From an uncultured bacterium (GTDB lineage Bacteria; Planctomycetota; JAJSAM01; JAJVHW01), in assembly GCA_937996235.1 (NCBI GenBank), contig CALKVK010000031.1, positions 1-64,000 on the forward strand: 64,000 nt of DNA. Direction: 5' to 3'. Each line of letters opens with the position of its first letter. Positions within the stretch are counted from its first letter, which is position 1. Shown in pieces: positions 40,127 to 48,863 of the stretch. Under the pieces are notes generated by a model that saw nothing but the letters and a program-made list of their open reading frames with translations, was not told the DNA's origin and ran no database searches. The position numbers and the translations under genes are program-made.

Positions 40127-40568
40127 GGGGCACCTCCGGCGCCTGCGCGCAGCCGCCGCCGCGGCGCCTCGAGACGCAGACGCGCGTGCCGCCGCCGGCG
40201 TCCGGCTCCACGCTCACGCAGTCGGTGTAGTGGCGGATCAGGATCAGGCCCGCGCCGCGCCCGGTCTCGGAGAAGTCGGAGACCTTGCGGTCGAAGAGCC
40301 CCACGAGCCGGGGGTCGTACGGGCCGGGGTCGGTCACGCACACGCTCACGGCCTCGTGCGAGACCTGCCACGCCACCAGGACCTGGTCCGCGGGGGAGCG
40401 GCAGCCGTGCTCCATGGCGTTGCAGACGAGCTCCGTGAAGACGACCTTCCACTCCTCCAGCTCGACGCCCTCGAGCTCACAGTCGACGCAGTGCTCCTCG
40501 AAGCGCTCCCGCAGCGCGGGGACGCGCGACATGTCGCTGGGCAGACGGACGTCGAAGTGGTGCTGCAC
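40116..40568 (-). CDS. RsbW-like anti-sigma factor kinase (HATPase_c_2)
   Basis: About 150 residues. GHKL ATPase motifs: N box VVFTELVCNAMEHG, G1 VTDPGPYDPRLVG, G2 FSETGRGAGLILIRHYTD. RsbW/SpoIIAB proteins phosphorylate a STAS antagonist or sequester a sigma factor. I placed the start at GTG 40568 (VQHHFDVRLPSDMS) because a TACGAT -10-like box overlaps the alternative ATG at 40604, whose extra twelve residues are low-complexity Arg/Gly. The ATG cannot be excluded. Followed by the phosphatase and STAS-PilZ genes, it completes a W-U-V type switch. No sigma factor gene is in the window. Confidence 0.85.
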   Translation of the reverse strand: MQHHFDVRLPSDMSRVPALRERFEEHCVDCELEGVELEEWKVVFTELVCNAMEHGCRSPADQVLVAWQVSHEAVSVCVTDPGPYDPRLVGLFDRKVSDFSETGRGAGLILIRHYTDCVSVEPDAGGGTRVCVSRRRGGGCAQAPEVPREL

Positions 40569-40664
40569 GGGACGCGCACGGCCTGCGCCGTGACCGCGGC
40601 GCATCGTACACGAGGCACCGGGTCGCGCCGCGCTCCCAAGGTGCGCGCGCGCGGGCGACCACGG

Positions 40665-43600
40665 TCACCCGCGGAGCACGAACCCGCGCTTCCGGAGCTC
40701 GTCGCGCAGCGCCTCCGCGCGGGCCTCGAACGCCGCCGCCGCGGCGGGGTCCGTCTCGCGCAGGGCGCGGGCGCCGTCGCGGAGGACGCCGAGCAGCAGC
40801 GGGTCGCGGGCCTCGGACTGCAGCAGCAGCCCGCCGGCGCGGCGCAGCAGGGGCGCGGCACCGCGCTCGTCGCCCCCGGCGAGGCGCACGCGCGCCGACG
40901 CGGCGAGCGCCCGCGCGCGGGTGCGCGGACCGCCGCCGCCCTCGGCGATCGCGGTCGCCTGCGCGGCCGCGGCGGCGTCGCCCGCCTGCTCCGCGGTCAG
41001 GCACAGCAGGAACACGCGGCGGCGCGGGCCGAGCCCCGGCAGCGCGAGCGCGGTCCGGGCCGCCTCGGCGGCGGCGGCGGGGTCGCCCTGCGCGGCGTGC
41101 AGTTCCGCGAGCGCCTGGAGCACGCCCGCCTCGGTGTCGTGGTCTCCGCGTCCCTGCGCGAGCGCGAGCGCCTCGTCGAGCAGCGCCACGGCCGCGCGCT
41201 CGCCGTCGCCGCCGGCCGGCGAGAGGGCCACCGCGACCCGGGCGGACTCCGCGAGCGCGGAGGCGAGGGCGACCGGATCGCCCGAGCGGCGCAGCATCTC
41301 GACCGCCTCGGCGAGCAGCGGCTCGGCGGCGCGCGGGCGGCCGCCCTCGTACTGCATGCGCCCGACGTTCATGAGCGCGGTGCCGAGCCCGCGCGTCGAC
41401 GCGATCCGGCGCTGGATCTCCACGGCGCGCTCGTACCCGCGGAGCGCGTCGCGGCGCGCCCCGAGCAGTTCCTGCACCGCCGCGAGGTTGTTCCACGACG
41501 CCGCGACCGCGGCCAGGTCGCCGATCTCCTGCCGCAGCCGCAGCGCGCGCCGGAAGTGGGCGACCGCGCGCGTCGAGCGCCCCTCGCGGAAGTCCACGAT
41601 CCCGAGCACGTTCCACGCGTCGGCCGACGTCGTCCGGTCGCGCGCGGCGCGCGCCGCGGCGAGGGCGATGCGGACTTCGGCGCGCGCGGCCCGCGCGGCG
41701 CCGCGGACGGCCAGCACGCGCGCGCGCAGCGTGTGGGCGCGGCCGAGCGCGCGCGGGTTCGCGACGTCCGTCGCGGCGGCGACGGCGTCGTCGAGGAGCG
41801 CCTCGGCGCGCGGGGTCTCGCCGCGCAGCAGGTGCAGCCCGGCCAGGTTCACGAGCGACATGGGCACGTCGCGCGCGAGACCGGCCGTGCGCCGCAGCTC
41901 CAGTCCGCGCTCGAAGCAGCGCAGCGCCTCGTCGAGCCGCCCGAGCGCCTCGTGCACCTTCCCCATCTTGCTGTACGCCGACGCGAGCACCGCGTCCGGC
42001 GGCGGAGCGTCGCGCCCGGCCGCGCCGACGAGCGCCGTGTACGCATCGAGCGCACCGGCGTAGTCGCCGGAGAACCGCAGGGCCTCGCCGCGCAGCAGGT
42101 GCAGCAGCGCGACGTCGTCCGCCTCCGGCCGGAACCCCGGCGCCGCGAGGAGCGCGTCGGCGTCGCGCAGCACCGTCGCGGCCTTGCGGAACGACTGACG
42201 ATCGACGAGGCGTCGCGCCGCGTCGAGGCGCCGGCGGAACGCCTCGGCGACGCGTCCCGCCGCCGCCAGGTGCCGCGCGAGCCGCAGCGCCTGGCGGCCC
42301 GCCGGCTGCTCCCGCGCGAGCAGCCAGTCCGCGGCCAGCGCGTTCACGCGCTCGAACTCCGCGGGCGCCGAGGCGCGGGCCTCACGGGCGAGGATCTCCG
42401 GCACCAGCGGCTCGCGGAAGCGCAGGCGCGGACGCGTGCCGCCCGTCTCGCGCAGCACACCCTGGCGCTCCATCCGGCGGAGCGCCTCGTCCACGCCGTC
42501 CACGCCGGGCAGGACCGCCTTCAGCAGCTCGGGTTCGAACACGTCGCCGAGCACGCCGGCGGCGCGCGCGATGCGCACCATCTCGTCGGGAAGCTGCCGC
42601 AGGCGCCCGATCACCAGCTCCTCGATGCGCGGCGGCACGAGTCCGTCGAGCGCCTCGGGCGTGAGCCCGGGGGACGCGGTCCAGCGCCCGCCGCGCGTGT
42701 CGACGAGCGGGTCGCTGCCGTCCGGCGCCTCGCGCAGCATGCGCAGGAGCTCCCCGGCGAGCAGCGGGCTGCCGCCCGAGAGCTCGGCCAGCCGCCGGGC
42801 CAGCCACGGTGCGCTCGTGGCGAAGTCGTTCGGGTCGAACGCGGCGTCCACCAGCGCGAGCACGGCCTGGGGTGCCAGCGGTCCGACGCGGAGCAACCGG
42901 GCGCAGCCGACCTGCTCCGAGGCGCGCTCGAAGCGCTCCAGGAAGTCGCGGCCGAGCGCACCGTCCTCGAGCTCCGGGCGCGCCGTCAGCACGATCGCGA
43001 CGGAGGCGCCGGTGTGCGCGGCGTGCGCGACCATCTGCAGGGCGACGCCGGCCACGTCCACGTCGCGCTGCACGTCCTCGAGCACGAGCAGCAGCGGACG
43101 CCGGCGGCCGAGCGCCTCGGCGAACCGCGCCCACATCAGCGCGGCGCTCTCGCCGCGCGGCACCGGACGGCCGAGGAGCTCGGCGACGAGGAAGTCGACG
43201 AGTCGCCCGTCGGGCCGCGCCGTGCCGCCGAGCAGCGCGGCGATCGCCGCCGCGGTCGCGGCGGCGCCCGGCGCCTCCTCCGACAGCGCGAGCATGCGCC
43301 GCAGCGCCTCCTTCAGCGCGCCGCGCACCTCGGTCCCGCGGTCGAGGCAGCGTCCGCGCGCGGTCAGGAAGCCGCGTGCGTCGGCCTCGCGACGGAGCTC
43401 GCGCGCCAGCCGCGACTTGCCGAGTCCCCGCGGTCCGACGACGACCGCCAGCGCACCGCGCTCCGCGTTGCCGAGGCACGCGCGCAGGTCGCGCAGCTCC
43501 TCCTCGCGGCCGACGAGCGGCAGGCCGTCGCGCGGCAGCACGACCACGTCGCTCGACGGGCCGCGCGCGACGACGCGGCGCCCGCGCTCGTCGCGGTACG

Positions 43601-44939
43601 TCGCCCGCACCTCGCGCAGCGTGTACGTGCCGGCAACGAGCGGGCGGACGGTCCACGAGACGCGCAGCGGCGCGCCCTCGGCGGTCGGCGGCACGCTCCC
43701 GCGGAAGCCGCGCCGGTGGCCCTCGGGCCGGTCGAACGCGTCGCGGTCGGGCCGCGCGTGCGCCACGAACACGTTCTCGACCGTGTCGCTGCCGGGGTTC
43801 GCGAGGAACGCCGTCACGACGACGTCCTCGCCCTCGTGCGCCACGCGCGGGCGCATCTCGGCACCCTCCACCACCACGCGCCCGCCCCCGGAGCGCCCGA
43901 GCGTCGGCGTGAACTCGGTCGTGCGCGACGACGCCGGCGCGTAGCGCTCGGCAGGGCCCAGCACGTCGCGGCAGACGCTGCAGCGCTCGCACGGGCGTGC
44001 GGACAGCCAGCCGCACGACGGGCAGCTCCGCGCGCCCGCGGGCGGCGCCCACAGGCGGTCGATCTCGCGGATCTCGCTGATCTCCGCCAGGATGTGCCCG
44101 AAGGTGCGCGGGCGCTCGCCGGGCGACTTCGCGAGGCACGCGAGCACGAGCCGGTCGAGCTCGGGCGGCACGGCCGGGTTGCGCGCCGAGGGCGGCAGCG
44201 GCGCTTCGCGCAGCACCTTCCACACGAGCTGCGACAGCGTGTCGGCGGGGAACGGCGGCTCCCCCGTCAGCAGGTGGTGCAGCACCGCGCCGTACGCGTA
44301 GACGTCGGCCTGCGGCCCGGCGGACTGCGCGTCCTTGAGCTGCTCCGGCGAGCTGTAGAACGGCGTGCCGAGTCCCGCGCCCTCCTCCGCGACGTCCTCC
44401 TGCCGGTCGAGGGCGCGCGCGAGGCCGAAGTCGGACACCTTCACGACGCGGTGGCGCGTCAGGAAGACGTTGTCCGGCTTCAGGTCGCGGTGGACGAGCC
44501 GCGACCCCGCACGCCCCTCGCCGTGCGCGTGCGCGAGCCCCCACGCCATGCCCGTCCCCACGTCGAGCACGACGGGGACGGCCAGCCGCTGCTCGCGGTC
44601 GAGCACCTCGCGCAGTGTGGGTCCCTCGATGTACTCGAGGAACAGGAACGGGCGGCGGCGCCCGGCGGTCGGGATCTCCTCGAGGAAGAGCGCCTCGACC
44701 ACGTTCTCGTGCGCGCCCAGCGTGAGCCAGTTGCGCGCCTCGACCTCGAAGCGCCCGAGCGCCGCGGCGTCGAGGACGGCGTCGAGGCGCGGCGTCTTCG
44801 CGGCGAAGCGGTTGCCGGACGCCGGATCGACGAGGATCAGCACCGAGCCCATCGCGCCCGGCAGCACGCGCTCGACCGACCAGCGGCCGTCCAGGAGGTC
44901 GCCTTCGGTGAAGGTCGGAGCGGCGGTCGGGGAGGGCAT
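40665..44939 (-). CDS. Giant Ser/Thr protein kinase with zinc ribbon, AAA ATPase and TPR domains
   Basis: 1424 residues. Kinase domain about 15-290: modified glycine loop (LPGAMGSVL, first Gly missing), Lys48 in FAAKTPR, H-R-D at 150-152 in LVHRDLKPDNVFL, D-F-G at 170-172, then GTPFYSSPEQ. A four-Cys ribbon follows (Cys306, 309, 317, 320 with 323 nearby). Residues about 350-470 look like a beta-sandwich (CARDB-like). From about 473, LPLVGREEELRDLRACLG opens an AAA_16 domain with Walker A VGPRGLGKS and Walker B LLLVLEDV. The rest, about 880-1400, is helical TPR-type repeats. No membrane segment. Resembles PknK/LuxR-like STAND regulators without the DNA-binding end. Follows a radical SAM gene by 18 bp. 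Confidence 0.9.
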   Translation of the reverse strand: MPSPTAAPTFTEGDLLDGRWSVERVLPGAMGSVLILVDPASGNRFAAKTPRLDAVLDAAALGRFEVEARNWLTLGAHENVVEALFLEEIPTAGRRRPFLFLEYIEGPTLREVLDREQRLAVPVVLDVGTGMAWGLAHAHGEGRAGSRLVHRDLKPDNVFLTRHRVVKVSDFGLARALDRQEDVAEEGAGLGTPFYSSPEQLKDAQSAGPQADVYAYGAVLHHLLTGEPPFPADTLSQLVWKVLREAPLPPSARNPAVPPELDRLVLACLAKSPGERPRTFGHILAEISEIREIDRLWAPPAGARSCPSCGWLSARPCERCSVCRDVLGPAERYAPASSRTTEFTPTLGRSGGGRVVVEGAEMRPRVAHEGEDVVVTAFLANPGSDTVENVFVAHARPDRDAFDRPEGHRRGFRGSVPPTAEGAPLRVSWTVRPLVAGTYTLREVRATYRDERGRRVVARGPSSDVVVLPRDGLPLVGREEELRDLRACLGNAERGALAVVVGPRGLGKSRLARELRREADARGFLTARGRCLDRGTEVRGALKEALRRMLALSEEAPGAAATAAAIAALLGGTARPDGRLVDFLVAELLGRPVPRGESAALMWARFAEALGRRRPLLLVLEDVQRDVDVAGVALQMVAHAAHTGASVAIVLTARPELEDGALGRDFLERFERASEQVGCARLLRVGPLAPQAVLALVDAAFDPNDFATSAPWLARRLAELSGGSPLLAGELLRMLREAPDGSDPLVDTRGGRWTASPGLTPEALDGLVPPRIEELVIGRLRQLPDEMVRIARAAGVLGDVFEPELLKAVLPGVDGVDEALRRMERQGVLRETGGTRPRLRFREPLVPEILAREARASAPAEFERVNALAADWLLAREQPAGRQALRLARHLAAAGRVAEAFRRRLDAARRLVDRQSFRKAATVLRDADALLAAPGFRPEADDVALLHLLRGEALRFSGDYAGALDAYTALVGAAGRDAPPPDAVLASAYSKMGKVHEALGRLDEALRCFERGLELRRTAGLARDVPMSLVNLAGLHLLRGETPRAEALLDDAVAAATDVANPRALGRAHTLRARVLAVRGAARAARAEVRIALAAARAARDRTTSADAWNVLGIVDFREGRSTRAVAHFRRALRLRQEIGDLAAVAASWNNLAAVQELLGARRDALRGYERAVEIQRRIASTRGLGTALMNVGRMQYEGGRPRAAEPLLAEAVEMLRRSGDPVALASALAESARVAVALSPAGGDGERAAVALLDEALALAQGRGDHDTEAGVLQALAELHAAQGDPAAAAEAARTALALPGLGPRRRVFLLCLTAEQAGDAAAAAQATAIAEGGGGPRTRARALAASARVRLAGGDERGAAPLLRRAGGLLLQSEARDPLLLGVLRDGARALRETDPAAAAAFEARAEALRDELRKRGFVLRG

Positions 44940-44957
44940 CGGGACTCGCGCCGGGGC

Positions 44958-45998
44958 TCAGGCCCGGCTGCGGACGAGGTTGCCGAGAATCGTCTGATAG
45001 GCCTCGCACGGCGTCCAGCAATGCGGACACCGCCCACTCGCGATCTCCGCCTGGAGGGTCCGCGTGCGCTCCTCGTCCCACAACCCCGCGAGGTCGAAGT
45101 CGCGTTCGCGCAGGTTGCCGAGCGGCGCGTCGTACATGGAGCACGGGTACACGTTCCAGCGCGCGTCCACGAAGACCGACGACGCGAGGGCCTTGCACGG
45201 CAGCGGCGTCCGGCCCGTCTCGAGGAAGCGCCGCGACAGTCTCTGGTAGCGGCGCTCGAGCCACGCGACGGGGTGGAAGCGGTGGCCCTTGCGGCGCAGG
45301 AACTCGTCGATCTCGGAGAGGCAGTCGAGCTGCGTCTTCTCCATCCCCTCGTTGCCGTAGTAGTGGGCCGAGACCTGCGCGACGTTGACGTGGAACTCGT
45401 CGAGGGCGACGTCCGGGACGCGCTTCCGCACGGCCTCGTACGTCGCGAAGAGCGCGCCGCCGTTCCAGTTCGAGAGCGTCGTGCCGAGGAACACGCCGAA
45501 GCGCCGGGAGCGCAGCGCACGCAGCCGCGCGAACGTGGCGACGGCGTTCTCGAACGCCCCGTCGCGGCCGCGGATCTCGTCGTGCACGCCGTCGGGTCCG
45601 TCGAGCGAGACCGTCACGAGCAGGCGCGGCAGACGCGTCGCGAGGATGCGCTCGACGCCGCCGACGATGCGCTCGGTCTGCTGCCCCGTCGTCGGGAAGT
45701 CGAGCAGGTAGAGGTCCGGGGCCCCCGCCACGACGGCGTCGATCAGCTCGCCCGCGTCGGGCCGCGTCCAGATCTCGCCCCCGGAGAGGTTGATCCACGA
45801 CCACCACGGGCTCTTCTCGAAGAAGCGCGCGACCTCGTCGACCGTCATCGTGCCGGCCTTCGGGCGCTGCCAGATGTTGCACATGCGGCAGCGCGTGTCG
45901 CACGTGTACGTGACGATGAGCGTCAGCTTGAACGGGCGCGGGCCGCGGCCGAGGTTCGAGCGCAGGATGCGCGCGCCGAGGGTTGCGAGGGGCATCAT
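44958..45998 (-). CDS. Radical SAM/SPASM protein (cluster member 3)
   Basis: 346 residues from ATG at 45998, which forms TGATG with the preceding stop. The in-frame extension to GTG 46013 is less likely. The 4Fe-4S/SAM motif is CDTRCRMC at about 34-41 in TLIVTYTCDTRCRMCNIWQ. The glycine-rich NLSGGEIWTRPD follows. The C-terminal SPASM-like region has CKALASSVFVDARWNVYPCS and then CPHCWTPCE for auxiliary clusters. Proteins of this kind modify peptides or install cofactors or sugars by radical chemistry. Substrate unknown. The Trp-rich SGGE loop and the short length are like the MoaA/PqqE-type set. Confidence 0.9.
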   Translation of the reverse strand: MMPLATLGARILRSNLGRGPRPFKLTLIVTYTCDTRCRMCNIWQRPKAGTMTVDEVARFFEKSPWWSWINLSGGEIWTRPDAGELIDAVVAGAPDLYLLDFPTTGQQTERIVGGVERILATRLPRLLVTVSLDGPDGVHDEIRGRDGAFENAVATFARLRALRSRRFGVFLGTTLSNWNGGALFATYEAVRKRVPDVALDEFHVNVAQVSAHYYGNEGMEKTQLDCLSEIDEFLRRKGHRFHPVAWLERRYQRLSRRFLETGRTPLPCKALASSVFVDARWNVYPCSMYDAPLGNLRERDFDLAGLWDEERTRTLQAEIASGRCPHCWTPCEAYQTILGNLVRSRA

Positions 45999-47662
45999 CA
46001 CAGACCGCCCCACTCTCGCAGACGCGGCGCGAGCGGCTGCGAGAGGTTCGGATCGAGGAGTTCCGCGACGTGGCGCAGCAGCACCTCGAACGCCGCGCGC
46101 ACCGTCGGATCGGAGAAGCCCTCGACGTCGCGCGGCTTGCCGAGCAGGCCCTCGAGTGCGGCGCGCGCGGTCTCCGGAGGATCGATCACCACGGTGATGT
46201 CGAGCGCCCCCACGAGCGCCAGCGGCCGGAACCGGGCACCCCCCTCCTGACGCCCCGAACCGTAGAGCACGAGCGCCGCAGCGTACTCGTCACGCGCGCG
46301 CTGAAGGAACACGTGGGCATCGTCGCCCGAGACGTTCGGCGACTGCACCTGCTGCGCGCGCGCCTGCAGCGCCAGCGCAAGCTGGAAGCGGGTCTTCGCA
46401 TCGGACGGAGCCGCGTGCTTCGCCATGGTCAGGAACGAGACCGCGCTCCGCGCGTCGCCGCTCACGAGCGCGTCGCCTCCGAGCCACGCAACCGCCCGCC
46501 AATGACCCGGGCTCCGGTCGAGCGTGTCCGTCCAGAGCGTGCGGTCGCTCGCCCAGCGCTGCGCCGAGACGAGCGTCGTGCCGGCGAGCGCCAGCACGGC
46601 GAGCGCGGTGGGCGCGAGCACCCGCGAGCTGCGCTCCACCGCCCGCGCGACGAGCAGGGCGAGCGCGGGCAGCGCGAACAGCAGGAAGCGGTCGGCGACA
46701 CGGATGTTCAGCGGCACGAGCACCTGCACGAACAAGGTCGGCACGAGCGCGGCGAGGAACCACAGCGCCGCGGGGCGCGTGGCGCGGCGCGGGAGCGCAA
46801 CGAACGGCAGCGCCGCGAAGGCGAGGAGCAGCGGACCGCCGAGCGGGCGCACGGCCTCCGGCATCTGCCAGTCGAAGAGCGGGTCCACGGGGAGGAGCGC
46901 CGTCCACGTCTGGACGCCGAGCATCCGCAACAGCTCTCCGCCGCCGGGACCGCCCTGGGGCAGGCCGCCCTCCTGGAACGGCTCGCTGAGGAGCGCGTGG
47001 CGCACCGCGACGAAGGCCGCCACGACGATCGCGGGAACGAGCGCCGCGCGCAGTCCGGCGCGGAGGCGCCGTCCCGCGGCGAGCCACGTCGCGACGACGA
47101 GCGCCGGCCACACGACCGCCTGCTCCTTCGCCAGCAGTGCGCAGGCTCCGCACGCCGCGGCGAGGCGCGGTGCGTCGCGCAGTGCGAGCAGGAGTGCGCC
47201 GAGCACGCCGACGAGCGCGAGCAGGTCGCCGCGCGACGAGACCCATGCGACGCACTCGACCTGCACCGGGTGCAGCGCGAAGACGAGCGCGCCCGCGAAC
47301 GACGCCCGCGGTCCGGCGCCGAGACGCCCGAGCAGCGCGGCGACGAGGCCGGTGGCGACGCCGTGGAGCAGCACGTTCTCGAGGTGCGGTCCCCACGCCT
47401 CCTTGCCGAACAGCAGGCGGTCGAGCGCGAACGAGAGGGTGCGCAGCGGACGCCAGAGGCCCGCGTGCGTACCGTCGGCGGTCTGCACGGACGGATCGAG
47501 GAACGCGCGCCACAGGACCGACGGCCGCGTGAGCGCGTCGTTCGCCTCGAGGAAGCGGTGGTCGTCGTAGACGAACCCGTGCGCAACGGTCGGCAGGAAC
47601 GCCAGCGCCGCCGCGAACGCCGCTGCGACGGGCGCGCGGCGGCCCGGTGCGGACGCGCTCAC
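45998..47662 (-). CDS. TMTC-like polytopic glycosyltransferase/TPR membrane protein (GT-C family)
   Basis: 554 residues from GTG at 47662, one base after the upstream stop. Roughly ten hydrophobic spans. The first luminal loop carries HGFVYDDHRFLEANDAL, where the Asp pair is the GT-C catalytic signature, then GLWRPLRTLSFALDRLLFG and HLENVLLHG, the block shared by TMTC-type O-mannosyltransferases and related bacterial TPR proteins. After the last span, about 370-554 is a soluble helical region likely TPR-like (WRAVAWLGGDALVSGDARSA). Lipid-linked sugar donor expected. It sits between two radical SAM genes and a family 9 glycosyltransferase. Confidence 0.8.
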   Translation of the reverse strand: MSASAPGRRAPVAAAFAAALAFLPTVAHGFVYDDHRFLEANDALTRPSVLWRAFLDPSVQTADGTHAGLWRPLRTLSFALDRLLFGKEAWGPHLENVLLHGVATGLVAALLGRLGAGPRASFAGALVFALHPVQVECVAWVSSRGDLLALVGVLGALLLALRDAPRLAAACGACALLAKEQAVVWPALVVATWLAAGRRLRAGLRAALVPAIVVAAFVAVRHALLSEPFQEGGLPQGGPGGGELLRMLGVQTWTALLPVDPLFDWQMPEAVRPLGGPLLLAFAALPFVALPRRATRPAALWFLAALVPTLFVQVLVPLNIRVADRFLLFALPALALLVARAVERSSRVLAPTALAVLALAGTTLVSAQRWASDRTLWTDTLDRSPGHWRAVAWLGGDALVSGDARSAVSFLTMAKHAAPSDAKTRFQLALALQARAQQVQSPNVSGDDAHVFLQRARDEYAAALVLYGSGRQEGGARFRPLALVGALDITVVIDPPETARAALEGLLGKPRDVEGFSDPTVRAAFEVLLRHVAELLDPNLSQPLAPRLREWGGL

Positions 47663-47663
47663 G

Positions 47664-48863
47664 TCACGAGCCCGTGCGCAGGACCGCGGCCCCCGACGCG
47701 CGCAGCTCCGCGAGGTGCGCGCGCACGCGCACCTCGACCTCCTCGACGGAGATGTCGCGGATGCACACCGGCATGCGGCAGAGCGACGTCTTGTAGTTCA
47801 TGTTCGTCAGGCACGGGCTGCACGGCAGCGCGCGATAGAACGCGTGGCTGCCGCGCGAGAGCGGCCCGTAGAGCCGCGGCGTGTTCGGGCCGAAGAACGC
47901 AAAGACCGGGACGCCGAGCGCCGAGCCGAAGTGCACCGGTGCGGTGTCGTTGGTGACGAGGGCCGCGGCGCCGTCGAGCAACGCGGTCAGTCCGGCGATG
48001 CGCAGGCGTCCGCCTGCGTCGATCACGCGGCCGGGGCGCTCCGCGAGCGCCGTGACGCGCGCCGTCAGCTCGCGCTCGGCTCCGGCGCCGGTCACCACCA
48101 CGCGCGCGTCGTCGTCGTCGACGAGACGCCGCGCGAGCCGCGCGAACGCGTCGGCGGGCCAGCGGCGGCCCTGGAAGTTGTCGCCGGAGCCGGGGTGCAG
48201 CACGACGAGCGGACCCGGCGCTGCGGCAAGCGGGCCGAGCACCGCGCGCGCCTCGGCGCGGCCGGCATCGGAGAGCGGCGGAGCCTCGGGGCGATAGCGC
48301 CTCTCGGGCACGCCCGCGGCGCGCGCGAGGTCGAGGTACGTCTGCCCCATGTGCTGCGTGTCGTCGTACGGGACGGACTTGTGCAGCAGCAGACCGCGGT
48401 TCTGCCCGGGCGTGTCGAGGCCGACGATCTGGCGCGTGCGCGCCAGCACCGCGAGGACGAGCGAGGCGCGCGCGAACTGCTCGAAGTCGACGCAGAGGTC
48501 GGGATGGCGGCGCGCGGCGCGGAGCACGGCGCGCAGGAGCGTCCACGCCAGGGCCGCCGCGTTGCGGTCGTCCACGTAGAGCCGCTCGTCGAGGTCGTCG
48601 CAGGCGTCCAGGAGCTCGCGGTTGCGCGCGAGCGAGACGAACACGAGCCGCGCCTCGGGGTAGCGCTTGCGCAGCAGCCGCACGACGGGCAGCAGCAGCA
48701 CGATGTTCCCGAGGCCCCAGAACTTCACGAGCAGGATCGTGCGCGGCTCGACGAGCTCGGTGCGCGGCCGCAGCGCCTCGCGCGCGAGGCGCAGGCCGGC
48801 CAGCACGCGGCACGCGACCATGCCGCCCCAGCGGTCGATCAGCTTCGCGAGCGTGAGGTTCAC
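47664..48863 (-). CDS. Glycosyltransferase family 9 (ADP-heptose:LPS heptosyltransferase-like)
   Basis: 399 residues from GTG at 48863 (GTGA overlap with the upstream stop). GT9 motifs: ILLVKFWGLGNIVLLLPVVR in the N-terminal lobe, VVLHPGSGDNFQGRRWPADA and AALVTNDTAPVHFGSALGVP in the nucleotide-sugar lobe, and a Cys-rich C-terminal segment PCSPCLTNMNYKTSLCRMPV seen in many GT9 proteins. Enzymes of the family add heptose or other sugars to LPS core or related glycans on the cytosolic face. An N-terminal extension of about 45 residues precedes the fold. Works presumably with the TMTC-like enzyme downstream. Confidence 0.92.
   Translation of the reverse strand: MNLTLAKLIDRWGGMVACRVLAGLRLAREALRPRTELVEPRTILLVKFWGLGNIVLLLPVVRLLRKRYPEARLVFVSLARNRELLDACDDLDERLYVDDRNAAALAWTLLRAVLRAARRHPDLCVDFEQFARASLVLAVLARTRQIVGLDTPGQNRGLLLHKSVPYDDTQHMGQTYLDLARAAGVPERRYRPEAPPLSDAGRAEARAVLGPLAAAPGPLVVLHPGSGDNFQGRRWPADAFARLARRLVDDDDARVVVTGAGAERELTARVTALAERPGRVIDAGGRLRIAGLTALLDGAAALVTNDTAPVHFGSALGVPVFAFFGPNTPRLYGPLSRGSHAFYRALPCSPCLTNMNYKTSLCRMPVCIRDISVEEVEVRVRAHLAELRASGAAVLRTGS

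Noticed and set aside
40083..46250. A 2055-codon open frame on the plus strand
   Set aside because: It is antisense to the kinase, radical SAM and TMTC genes, all with clear domains. Its translation is Arg/Ala/Glu-rich low complexity, as expected for open frames opposite GC-rich genes.
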